A stretch of DNA of 64,000 nucleotides from NCBI GenBank assembly GCA_002747395.1, contig PDPE01000040.1, positions 1 to 64,000 on the forward strand, in the 5' to 3' direction. Under the pieces are notes generated by a model. That model ran no database searches and was not told the DNA's origin. It was given only the letters and a program-made list of their open reading frames with translations. This document shows, piece by piece, positions 16,051 through 23,416 of the stretch; the stretch's first letter is position 1; every line of letters starts with the position of its first letter. The position numbers and the translations under genes were made by a program. Source of the DNA: Pseudomonadota bacterium. GTDB taxonomy: Bacteria; Pseudomonadota; Gammaproteobacteria; Pseudomonadales; Oleiphilaceae.

Positions 16051-16393
16051 TTTTATTCCCTTTTAATCACTTTATAAAGCTGATGAATTAAAACTGGCCA
16101 AAAATTGGCCAAAAACGACCACCCCTTATCTTCCTGCAAATCTGAGGAATTTTAATGGGTATAGATCAATAAACAGGTATTTTTACATTATATAGAGCAT
16201 TTGCTCTAGCTTTTTTTCGAAAAAATTCAAATATGTTTTTTTCTGGCTGAAAACATCATTGATAATGCGTTTATCCAAAAAACAGACAATGTAATAACAG
16301 GTAGGTAGATAGACAGGCAGATAGCCTGAAAAGAAGGCTGCATTTTAGATGGGCCGGGATGGACCGGTCTTGCATGAGAACAAGGGAGTGGAA
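16051..16393. other. Upstream region of the alcohol dehydrogenase
   Basis: 343 bp without a gene. It holds two direct repeats of TTTTTGGCCA spaced 11 bp (minus strand, 16094-16115), a -10 TATAAT for the minus strand at 16187-16192 with no good -35, a hairpin or operator TAGAGC-N4-GCTCTA directly upstream of that -10 (16193-16208), and a degenerate tetranucleotide run (GTAG/ATAG/ACAG/GCAG) at 16300-16325. The dehydrogenase gene looks activator-dependent. Confidence 0.45.
16193..16208. promoter_or_regulatory. Inverted repeat next to the dehydrogenase -10
   Basis: TAGAGC-ATTT-GCTCTA abuts the minus-strand TATAAT (16187-16192), filling the spacer where a -35 should be. A regulator bound here would touch RNA polymerase. 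On the plus strand it is followed by seven T and could instead be a terminator, but no plus-strand gene precedes it. Confidence 0.45.
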
Positions 16394-16600
16394 CTATCTC
16401 AACTCCGCGCACCCCCTCAACTCTGCACACTCCGACAAACATGCCTGAAGACAAAGACTCCAGACCTTTTGCTTGGAATCACAATCCAGGCACCGAAAGT
16501 CGGATGCCGTCAACTGTCTTTCTTCCAGTACCCTTGCCATAACAGGTAACGGAATTTCAATTCGCACACTGTTATCACTCTCGTTTTGTTCAGGTTTCAT
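16394..16600 (-). CDS. Small cysteine-containing hypothetical protein
   Basis: A 68-residue frame. The middle (LPLPV, RVLEERQLTASDFRCLDCDSKQ, split here for length) resembles a short conserved gammaproteobacterial family with the core xADxRCLDxxSK, of unknown function. Five Cys lie in CLDC, SLCLQAC and later positions; a metal role is conceivable. GGGGTAAG precedes the ATG by five bases. A Fur-box-like sequence lies 34 bp upstream of the start (16634-16652), so iron control is possible. The C-terminal 12 residues repeat CAELRG/CAELR and look like local duplication. Confidence 0.5.
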   Translation of the reverse strand: MKPEQNESDNSVRIEIPLPVMARVLEERQLTASDFRCLDCDSKQKVWSLCLQACLSECAELRGCAELR

Positions 16601-16934
16601 TTTTTCTTACCCCATGAATCCCCATTTATTAGTGAGAATAATTATCATTTAATGATAAGTCATGGTGATTGTCAATACCCGACCAATTTAATTGGTCTTG
16701 GACTGAAGTCATTTGATGTATCATCAGCTGACGGGCAGATCGAACAGTTCGATGAGCCTGGAGAACTCTGTTTCGGCCTGAAGAAGAAAAATAGCCAGGA
16801 TTAACTTGTAATTTCTTACAATTAGATTACAAATACTGCATGGGTTACCAAATAGTAGACGGGTTAATACAGCAGCCCTGCTGACCCGTTTCACTCCAGT
16901 CGTTTTTTGAGCCTCTGTATCAGGAGAGTTTTGT
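16601..16934. other. Divergent control region: small Cys protein and phosphate operon
   Basis: 334 bp without a gene. Besides the Fur-like site it holds GACCAAT-TTA-ATTGGTC (16681-16697), a 7-bp inverted repeat, and TTGTAAT-N13-ATTACAA (16806-16832). The latter overlaps a possible plus-strand promoter (TTGTAA, 16 bp, TACAAA). I looked for a Pho box (TGTCA direct repeat) and saw no convincing one. Confidence 0.4.
16634..16652. promoter_or_regulatory. Fur-box-like sequence
   Basis: GAGAATAATTATCATTTAA matches the 19-bp Fur consensus at 13 positions by my count. It lies between the small Cys protein gene (minus) and the phosphate operon (plus), closer to the former. Confidence 0.4.
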
Positions 16935-17603
16935 ATGGCCACGTTGACACTTTTCGGCAAAAGTAAAGCCATGGAAAGACAAATAGATGATTTGTTTGAC
17001 ACCATATCAGAAGGAGGGATGCTTTTTGAGAACGGTGTAACCTCATTCCTAAACAACCCTATGCCTCAGAAAGTCACCCAGGAAGAAATCGACGCAAAGA
17101 TGAGCAAGATGCGCAAGGTCGAGAGCGAGGGCCGTCACTTGAGACGCTCCATCGAAAGCGACCTCTATACGGAAATGCTTATTCCCGACCTGAGGGGAGA
17201 TGTACTCAGTTTGCTGGAAGACACCAATTACATACTGAGCCAGTTCGAAGACTGTTACCTGGCATTCATATTGGAAAGGCCGGATATTCCAAAGCAATAC
17301 CGGGGGCAATATCAGGAGCTGACTGCGACCGTCGTCCGTTCAGTGGACTCTGCCGTAAGCGCTTCCAGGGCGTTTTTTCGAGATATTTCAGCGGTACGGG
17401 ATCACACTCACAAGGTTCGCTTTTTCGAGGACGAAGCAGACACCGTGGCAATGAAACTGAAACGGGATATTTTCAACTCAAGTTTATCGTTGGATGAAAA
17501 AACACACCTCCGGGACTTTGTTGACAAACTGGACTCAATCGCAGATGAAGCAGAAGAAGTTGCAGACTGGCTGGCCATTTACAGCATTAAACGTTCCATG
17601 TAA
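16935..17603 (+). CDS. DUF47 (PhoU-like) Pit accessory protein
   Basis: A 222-residue all-helical cytoplasmic protein of the TIGR00153/DUF47 family, which pairs with Pit phosphate transporters and is thought to modulate them. The family start (LFGKSKAMERQIDDLFDTI) and the heptad-like acidic helices (FFEDEADTVAMKLKRDIF, then DKLDSIADEAEEVADW) are clear. AGGAG precedes the ATG by nine bases. The next gene, pit, begins 44 bp downstream, so the two form an operon. Confidence 0.9.
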   Translation: MATLTLFGKSKAMERQIDDLFDTISEGGMLFENGVTSFLNNPMPQKVTQEEIDAKMSKMRKVESEGRHLRRSIESDLYTEMLIPDLRGDVLSLLEDTNYILSQFEDCYLAFILERPDIPKQYRGQYQELTATVVRSVDSAVSASRAFFRDISAVRDHTHKVRFFEDEADTVAMKLKRDIFNSSLSLDEKTHLRDFVDKLDSIADEAEEVADWLAIYSIKRSM

Positions 17604-17647
17604 ACACTCTGCACGGCTAACCATTTACATCAACAGGGAGTAATCTG

Positions 17648-19165
17648 ATGGATATTACTTTGCTTATTTTTTTATCAAGTGGCCTGTTTCTTGGCTGGTC
17701 CCTGGGCGCAAATGATGCCGCCAATGTATTTGGTACTGCGGTTGGAAGCAGGATGATCAGCTTCACAACCGCCGCTCTTATCTGTACCGTTTTTGTCATT
17801 TTGGGTGCGACTATCAGCGGTGCCGGTGCAGCCCACGGGCTGGGCAAACTGGGCGCATTGAATGCCTTGCCCGGTGCATTTATGGCCGCATTTTCTGCCG
17901 CTCTGACCGTCTTCTGGATGACCAAATTGGGACTGCCCGTGTCAACAACCCAGGCAGTCGTCGGGGCCATCATTGGCTGGAACCTGTTTAGCGGGTCAAT
18001 AACCGACATTGGAGTTCTGACCAAAATTATTGCCACCTGGGTCGCATGCCCCTTGCTTGGCGCAGCCTTTGGAGCCCTGCTCTACTCCGTCACCACGCGG
18101 GTCATACAATGGAGCGATATCCACTTGCTGAGACTCGACAGTTACGTCAGGCTTGCATTGATTTTTGCGGGGGCATTTGGTGCCTACAGCCTTGGCGCAA
18201 ACAATATTGGTAATGTAATGGGCGTATTTATCTCATCCTCCCCCTTTACCGATGTCAGAATTTTCGACGCTTTTACATTCACCTCGATTCAACAGTTGTT
18301 TTTAATGGGGGCCATCGCTATTGGCGTCGGTGTTATCACCTATTCAAAACGGGTAATGATGACTGTGGGCAACAGTTTGATGCCTCTTTCACCCGTTGCG
18401 GCCTGGGTTGTCGTAATTGCGCACTCCGTTGTACTTTTCCTGTTCTCTTCGATCGCACTTGAGCACTTCCTGGCAAGCAACGGCCTGCCAACCATTCCTC
18501 TTATTCCCGTTTCCAGTTCACAGGCCGTGGTGGGTGCCGTGATCGGGATAGGCCTGTTGAAGGGCGGAAAAGGAATCAAATGGACAGTTCTGGGAAACAT
18601 TTCCTCCGGATGGGTAACGACACCCATTATCTCTGCCATTATCTGTTTTGTTATGCTGTTTTTTCTGCAAAACGTTTTCAATCAGAAAGTCTATGAAGAA
18701 GTTTACTTCGAACTGTCTGATCAGGAAATTGCACACCTTGAGCAATCAGGAATTGACACCGGCTCGTTACATGCGCTGAAAGACAAAAAAATCGCCAAAG
18801 CGGTCAAGTTCAGAGAATTGTTGCGCAAACACACAGATTTGTCCGATGCGGATTTGGGCGTGGTGATAGAAACCGCTGAAATCTATCCGATTTATATTGA
18901 TGAAGACAAAGCGTCACATGCCGATAAAAACTATCTCGGGGAAGCCCGTTTCCAGGCATTGCAGGCCATCATTGGTGAAACATTCAATTACAAGTGGCAA
19001 CTCTATGATGCTCTGTCGAAACTCAGTAAAGACTGGCAGTTGAAACCAAAAACCAAGCTGAACAAAGCGTACAATAAACAGCTCAAATCCCGATTGGGTT
19101 ATCTTCATAACACTTTTCGCCTTGGTGAAGATGGAATCAATAACTCAAAGCAATTCGAGGGGTAA
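17648..19165 (+). CDS. pit: Inorganic phosphate transporter, PiT family
   Basis: A low-affinity phosphate transporter of 505 residues and about ten membrane segments. The two PiT signature repeats are present: SLGANDAANVFGTAVGS near 18 and SLGANNIGNVMG near 180, with STTQAVVGAIIG and SSSQAVVGAVIG in each half. The last 150 residues are a soluble acidic/basic helical tail (from YEEVYFELSDQEIAHLEQ on), longer than in the shortest family members. GGGAG precedes the ATG. It lies between the DUF47 gene and a DHH-type gene whose start is five bases from the pit stop. Confidence 0.95.
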   Translation: MDITLLIFLSSGLFLGWSLGANDAANVFGTAVGSRMISFTTAALICTVFVILGATISGAGAAHGLGKLGALNALPGAFMAAFSAALTVFWMTKLGLPVSTTQAVVGAIIGWNLFSGSITDIGVLTKIIATWVACPLLGAAFGALLYSVTTRVIQWSDIHLLRLDSYVRLALIFAGAFGAYSLGANNIGNVMGVFISSSPFTDVRIFDAFTFTSIQQLFLMGAIAIGVGVITYSKRVMMTVGNSLMPLSPVAAWVVVIAHSVVLFLFSSIALEHFLASNGLPTIPLIPVSSSQAVVGAVIGIGLLKGGKGIKWTVLGNISSGWVTTPIISAIICFVMLFFLQNVFNQKVYEEVYFELSDQEIAHLEQSGIDTGSLHALKDKKIAKAVKFRELLRKHTDLSDADLGVVIETAEIYPIYIDEDKASHADKNYLGEARFQALQAIIGETFNYKWQLYDALSKLSKDWQLKPKTKLNKAYNKQLKSRLGYLHNTFRLGEDGINNSKQFEG

Positions 19166-19170
19166 AGGAA

Positions 19171-20157
19171 ATGTTTGATTTCTCCAAATCCGTGGATACG
19201 ATAAAAAACCTGTTTTCCTCCAGGCGTGATCACGACCACTACAGGCTGATAACCCTCGCCAATCTTGACGGGGTTGTCTGTGCGGCACTGCTTAAAGAGC
19301 TGGACATGATTGATCGGGTGGAATTTACCAACCCTGCCTCGATCCTTGGCGAACGATTTCATGTCGGCCACAGGGATATTACTGCCAATCTGCCCTTTCG
19401 ACGTTCAGCACACCTTGCGTTCGACCACTACTCCAGTGAACGGGAACGAAGAAGCCACAAAATATTGGCGAATCATATTAACAGCCCCGGCAGCCCGACG
19501 TGCGGCCGGATCATTTATCGTTATTTTGGCGAGAAAGAAGCCTTTCCCGACTTTCCTCAAGATATGCTGGAAGGATCAGACAAAGGCAGCTCTGCCTCGT
19601 TTACAAAAGAAGAAATTATTTCACCACAAGGCTGGGACTTGCTGTTTGTCCTTCTCAATCCCCGAACCGGGATGCAAAAGATGAAGAGCCTGCAATTCAG
19701 TCACGAAAGCACCCTTTACAAACTGGTTGATTATTCACGAAGGCACACAATAGACCAGATACTCGCACTTCCCGAGATAGTGGAGAGGAAAAACCTGTAC
19801 CGTGAACACCAAAAAAGCTTTGAACAGCAAATCAAACAGTGTGCTGTCGATTATGGCAATATTGTTGTGCTGGATCAGAGAAAAATGGATGCGTCCTACG
19901 TTGGAAACCGTTTTCTCATCTATTGCATATTCCCCGAATGCAAACTGTCAATTCACATTAATGCCTTGCCAGAATCGGACAAGGTGGAGTTCGCCATTGG
20001 AAAATCCATTCTGGACAGAAAGGCACCTGTCAATGTCGGCAATCTGGCGCTGCAATTCGGTGGCGGTGGCCATACCAACGCCGGTGCCTTTCGGGCAGAT
20101 GCAGACGATACTGACAACATTGTCGAGCAGTTGATAAAGACACTGAAAAACAGCTAA
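19171..20157 (+). CDS. DHH-family phosphoesterase with altered active-site motifs
   Basis: A 328-residue protein of the group annotated as exopolyphosphatase-like. Relatives, as I recall them, begin RLVTRSDFDGLVCAVLLKELDMID and contain HLAFDHH. Here the first metal motif reads TLANLDG (first Asp replaced by Asn) and the DHH motif reads DHY. The DHHA1-type C-terminal motif GGGGHTNAGAF is intact near 290-300. It starts five bases after pit, with GAGGGG as ribosome binding site, so it belongs to the phosphate operon. Catalysis may be lost or changed; a regulatory or polyphosphate-binding role is possible. Confidence 0.75.
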   Translation: MFDFSKSVDTIKNLFSSRRDHDHYRLITLANLDGVVCAALLKELDMIDRVEFTNPASILGERFHVGHRDITANLPFRRSAHLAFDHYSSERERRSHKILANHINSPGSPTCGRIIYRYFGEKEAFPDFPQDMLEGSDKGSSASFTKEEIISPQGWDLLFVLLNPRTGMQKMKSLQFSHESTLYKLVDYSRRHTIDQILALPEIVERKNLYREHQKSFEQQIKQCAVDYGNIVVLDQRKMDASYVGNRFLIYCIFPECKLSIHINALPESDKVEFAIGKSILDRKAPVNVGNLALQFGGGGHTNAGAFRADADDTDNIVEQLIKTLKNS

Positions 20158-20475
20158 TTCGGGAAACCTCAACCAACAGGCGGCGCCTTCCGGTCGACGC
20201 CGTGACACACAGGGATGTGTTGAACAGGCGTTGCTATCCTTCCCACCCGATCCACCTTCCAGACTGAATACACCTGGCGCCCGGAGGCCCACAAGGGGTA
20301 ACCACGAAAGCCACCATGATTTGAGTCCCAATCCTCTCCCGTTTTGGTATACTCTGCACCTGGTTGCCACATCCATGCCATACACATGCACGCGCACATC
20401 CATGCAGCAACCGGCCACTTCGAACAGGGTTCACAACGAGCTTCAGACGAATTCCAGGTTAAAGAGAGAACTATT
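20158..20475. other. Region upstream of the HisA-like gene
   Basis: 318 bp without a supported gene. An extended -10 TGGTATACT (20345-20353) could drive the HisA-like gene with a leader of about 115 nt. The plus strand around 20385-20415 is rich in CA/CG alternation, which reads as a His/Ala-rich peptide in the HisA frame but looks non-coding. No strong terminator for the phosphate operon is seen. Confidence 0.35.
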
Positions 20476-21249
20476 TTGACACTGTTCAGACCATGTATCG
20501 ACCTGCACCAGGGTAAAGTAAAACAGATTGTTGGTGGCAGCCTGAGCGACCGGGGTGCTGACAGTCACTGCGTCAGCAACTTTGTCAGTGACCACAGTTC
20601 GGCCTACTATGCCGGGCTGTACCGGTCAAACCGGCTGACAGGCGGCCATGTTATCGCGCTTGGCCCCGGTAACGAGAGGGCAGCGCTTGAAGCGCTCGCC
20701 CAATGGCCGGATGGCTTGCAATTTGGCGGCGGAGTCACTAACGAGAACGCAGCAGCATACCTGCAGGCGGGCGCTTCTCACGTCATTGTGACCTCATTTC
20801 TTTTTGAAAATGGAGAACTGTCACCAAAACGACTGGATCAGATAAAAAAAGAAACCGGCAAGGATCACCTGGTTTTGGATTTGAGTTGCAGAAAAACCGA
20901 TAGTGGCTGGCATATTGCGACAGACCGCTGGCAAACCATCACCCGCACTGCGGTCAACAAGGCCACCCTGAACGAACTGGCAGGTCACTGTGCAGAGTTT
21001 CTGATTCATGCGGCCGACGTGGAAGGGCTGCAGGGCGGCATTGATCAGCAGTTGGTGAAACTGCTGGGCGAACACACATCCATTCCTGCCACCTATGCCG
21101 GTGGAGCCCGTTCCCTGCACGACCTGGAACTGGTAAATACACTGTCTGCCGGCAAGGTGGATCTTACCATTGGCAGTGCGCTGGATATCTTTGGCGGCAC
21201 GGGGGTCACACTGAAAGAGTGCATTGCCTGGAACCGATCCAGCCGTTAA
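20476..21249 (+). CDS. Eukaryote-type ProFAR isomerase (HisA/HIS6-like)
   Basis: A 257-residue TIM barrel matching the HIS6/hisA_euk group rather than ordinary bacterial HisA: FRPCIDLHQGKVKQIVGG at the start with the catalytic Asp in CID, GPGNERAALEAL, QFGGGVTNENA, and LTIGSALDIFGG near the end. The reaction is isomerisation of ProFAR to PRFAR in histidine synthesis. I chose TTG at 20476, just before the conserved core and nine bases after GAGAG. An ATG at 20344 would add 44 residues of low-complexity His-rich sequence with no family support. It stands alone, away from other his genes, so it may be a paralogue or a replacement. Confidence 0.8.
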   Translation: MTLFRPCIDLHQGKVKQIVGGSLSDRGADSHCVSNFVSDHSSAYYAGLYRSNRLTGGHVIALGPGNERAALEALAQWPDGLQFGGGVTNENAAAYLQAGASHVIVTSFLFENGELSPKRLDQIKKETGKDHLVLDLSCRKTDSGWHIATDRWQTITRTAVNKATLNELAGHCAEFLIHAADVEGLQGGIDQQLVKLLGEHTSIPATYAGGARSLHDLELVNTLSAGKVDLTIGSALDIFGGTGVTLKECIAWNRSSR

Positions 21250-21286
21250 AATTACGCATTTTACAAAGAAATATCAGGAATAGACC

Positions 21287-22003
21287 ATGGGCAGAGCCTA
21301 CCAAAACCGAAAAGAATCCATGGCGAAAACCGCCGCTGCAAAAACCAAAATCTATAGTAAATATGGCCGGGAAATCTACGTGTGCGCCAAGGCTGGCGGT
21401 ATAGACCCCGACGGAAATCTTACGTTAAGGAGCCTGATCGACAAGGCAAAAAGGGATCAGGTGCCCACCCATGTTATCGATAAGGCCATCGAAAAGGCAA
21501 AAGGAGGAGCAGGTGAAGACTACTCCGTAGCACGATACGAGGGATTCGGCCCGGGCAACTGTATGGTGATTGTGGACTGTCTGACTGACAACCCGAACCG
21601 TACCTTCGGAGATGTTCGCGTTTGCTTTACCAAAACCAGATCAAAAATTGGCACACAGGGTTCAGTCAGCCATATGTTCGATCACTCGGCTATTTTTGTT
21701 TTTGAGGGTGACGACGAAGAGGCCGTGCTGGAAGCTCTGATGGAGGCGGACGTCGATGTCACCGATATTGAATGTGAAAACGGAAAAATCACCGTTTTTG
21801 CCCCGAATGGCGAGTATTTCAAAGCCAAACAGGCCCTGAGCGGCACATTCACGGACCTGGAGTTTGAAGTGGATGAAATCCAGTTCATTCCCCGGACAAC
21901 CACAGAGCTCACTGGCGAGGACGTGGAATTGTTTGAAAAGTTTATCGACATGCTAAACGATGTTGATGACGTTCAGAATGTATATCACAATGCTGAAATC
22001 TGA
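21287..22003 (+). CDS. YebC/PmpR family protein, YeeN type
   Basis: A 238-residue protein of the YebC/TACO1 family. The start ([19 protein letters not shown]) and [17 protein letters not shown] identify the YeeN subtype rather than canonical YebC, which starts MAGHSKW. Family members act as transcription regulators or assist translation of proline-rich stretches. All three domains appear complete. AGGA lies seven bases before the ATG. It follows the HisA-like gene by 37 bp on the same strand, so cotranscription is possible. Confidence 0.88.
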   Translation: MGRAYQNRKESMAKTAAAKTKIYSKYGREIYVCAKAGGIDPDGNLTLRSLIDKAKRDQVPTHVIDKAIEKAKGGAGEDYSVARYEGFGPGNCMVIVDCLTDNPNRTFGDVRVCFTKTRSKIGTQGSVSHMFDHSAIFVFEGDDEEAVLEALMEADVDVTDIECENGKITVFAPNGEYFKAKQALSGTFTDLEFEVDEIQFIPRTTTELTGEDVELFEKFIDMLNDVDDVQNVYHNAEI

Positions 22004-22140
22004 CCTGCTGCACTTTTTCATTGTCAAATAAAACCGGACGCTGAATCGAAATACCAGACAAAAAATCGTTTCACTGATAGCTCCGCAGGCAAGACATCCT
22101 TACCTTGTAGTGTTTTGCAACCGGCCCATGTATATTGTTG

Positions 22141-22229
22141 ACTCATGCGTACTGTTCACTCGCGCATGGCTGGTCACTCACGTATGGCCGTTAACTCACG
22201 TATAGCTGTTAACTGGTGTATAACTGTTA
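22141..22229 (+). repeat. Five degenerate 18-bp tandem repeats upstream of the RND operon
   Basis: Units start at 22141 (17 bp), 22158, 22176, 22194 and 22212, consensus ACTCACGTATAGCTGTTA. The array ends 36 bp before the chosen start of the membrane fusion protein. It may be iterated regulator sites or slippage-made repeats. There are no spacers, so it is not a CRISPR. Confidence 0.75.
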
Positions 22230-22265
22230 CCTGCTGAAAGGCACATGGCCACAGGGAGCCTCCCG

Positions 22266-23405
22266 ATGCTAAAAAAAATACTATGGGCAATACTGGGCAT
22301 CGTTATTGCGATCCCCATTGTTGGCGGGATTGCCGGAATAAAATTGAGCCAGTTTGAGGCCATGCGTGAGGCCGGTGCAAACAGAAGCAGACCACCAACC
22401 AGGGTCAATGCCGCTATCGCAAAAGAAGTTCGCTGGCACCCTCACCTGTCCGCCGTGGGCACCGTGGTCCCCATTAAAGGCGCCACTCTCACTGCTGACT
22501 CGGATGGCACCATTCAGGAAATACTCTACACCCCCGGCTCTGAGGTCAAAGCGGGTGAAGAACTGATTCGTTTTGATACCGACGTACAAAAAGCGCAGTT
22601 GAACGAAGCGGAAGTCACCCTGAATCGGGCAAAAATTGCCTACAAACGGGCCAGAGAATTAAACAGGACACGAAATATTTCAAGGTCGGACATGGATACC
22701 GCCGAAACCAATGTCCAGCAAGCGGAGGCACGCGCCAGGTATTTTCGTACCGTCATCGCACGAAAAACCCTGCGCGCACCCTTTGCCGGAAAGCTTGGCA
22801 TCAGTCATGTTTCCGAGGGACAATATATATCCAGAGGTACCCCGATTGTCTCGTTACAGTCTCTCGATCCGATTTATGTCCATTTTTCAGTTCCCCAGAA
22901 AAACCTGAAGGACATCAAGGAAGGGCTGAAAATCAAGGTTACAACCGATGCCTATCCTGATCAGGTATTTCTCGGGAGAATATCAGCCATCGACCCCGAA
23001 ATTGATCCTGCCACGCGAAGCATCAGAGTCCAGGTAACCCTGGATAACCCGAAACAAAAACTCAGGCCCGGCATGTTTGTATCGCTGAACATCAGTCTTG
23101 ACCGGACGGTCAATCTGATTTTTATCCCCGCTACTGCCGTACTCTATGGCTCTTACGGCAATTCTGTTTTTGTTATCGAAGAACAGCAGCAGTCCGACCA
23201 GGGTCAACCCGGGCTCCAGGTGCGTCAGCAACTGGTACGACTCGGCATTAAACAGGGGGATTTCGTGGCAGTAAGCGATGGGCTGGAAGCAGGTACTCGT
23301 GTTGTCTCAACCGGCTCTTTCAAGCTCATGCCAAACATGCCGGTCGAAATTGATAACTCGCTTGCACCCGAGTTCAAACTCGACCCCTCCCCCTCCAACA
23401 ACTGA
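22266..23405 (+). CDS. RND efflux membrane fusion protein
   Basis: The periplasmic adaptor of a tripartite efflux pump. It has one N-terminal membrane anchor (ILWAILGIVIAIPIVGGIAG), a lipoyl-type domain (GTIQEILYTPGSEVKAGEELIRFD, two halves flanking the hairpin), an alpha hairpin around 130-180 and a beta-barrel domain (LDPIYVHFSVPQKNL, then DPATRSIRVQVTL). The ATG at 22266 has GGGAG seven bases upstream; the ATG at 22245 has a site too close to it. 379 residues with the chosen start. The permease gene follows in 11 bp. No outer-membrane factor gene is adjacent, so TolC or a similar channel elsewhere is needed. Confidence 0.92.
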   Translation: MLKKILWAILGIVIAIPIVGGIAGIKLSQFEAMREAGANRSRPPTRVNAAIAKEVRWHPHLSAVGTVVPIKGATLTADSDGTIQEILYTPGSEVKAGEELIRFDTDVQKAQLNEAEVTLNRAKIAYKRARELNRTRNISRSDMDTAETNVQQAEARARYFRTVIARKTLRAPFAGKLGISHVSEGQYISRGTPIVSLQSLDPIYVHFSVPQKNLKDIKEGLKIKVTTDAYPDQVFLGRISAIDPEIDPATRSIRVQVTLDNPKQKLRPGMFVSLNISLDRTVNLIFIPATAVLYGSYGNSVFVIEEQQQSDQGQPGLQVRQQLVRLGIKQGDFVAVSDGLEAGTRVVSTGSFKLMPNMPVEIDNSLAPEFKLDPSPSNN

Positions 23406-23416
23406 GCGGCCCGGGA

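Noticed and set aside
16193..16217. Plus-strand intrinsic terminator (hairpin plus seven T)
   Set aside because: No plus-strand gene precedes it; position next to a minus-strand -10 fits an operator better.
20344..20475. N-terminal extension of the HisA-like protein from an upstream ATG
   Set aside because: Low-complexity His/Ala-rich, overlaps a possible promoter, and absent from the family; TTG at 20476 fits better.
22141..22229. CRISPR array
   Set aside because: Units of 17-18 bp directly abut each other without spacers and no cas gene is near. The same holds for 56417-56501.
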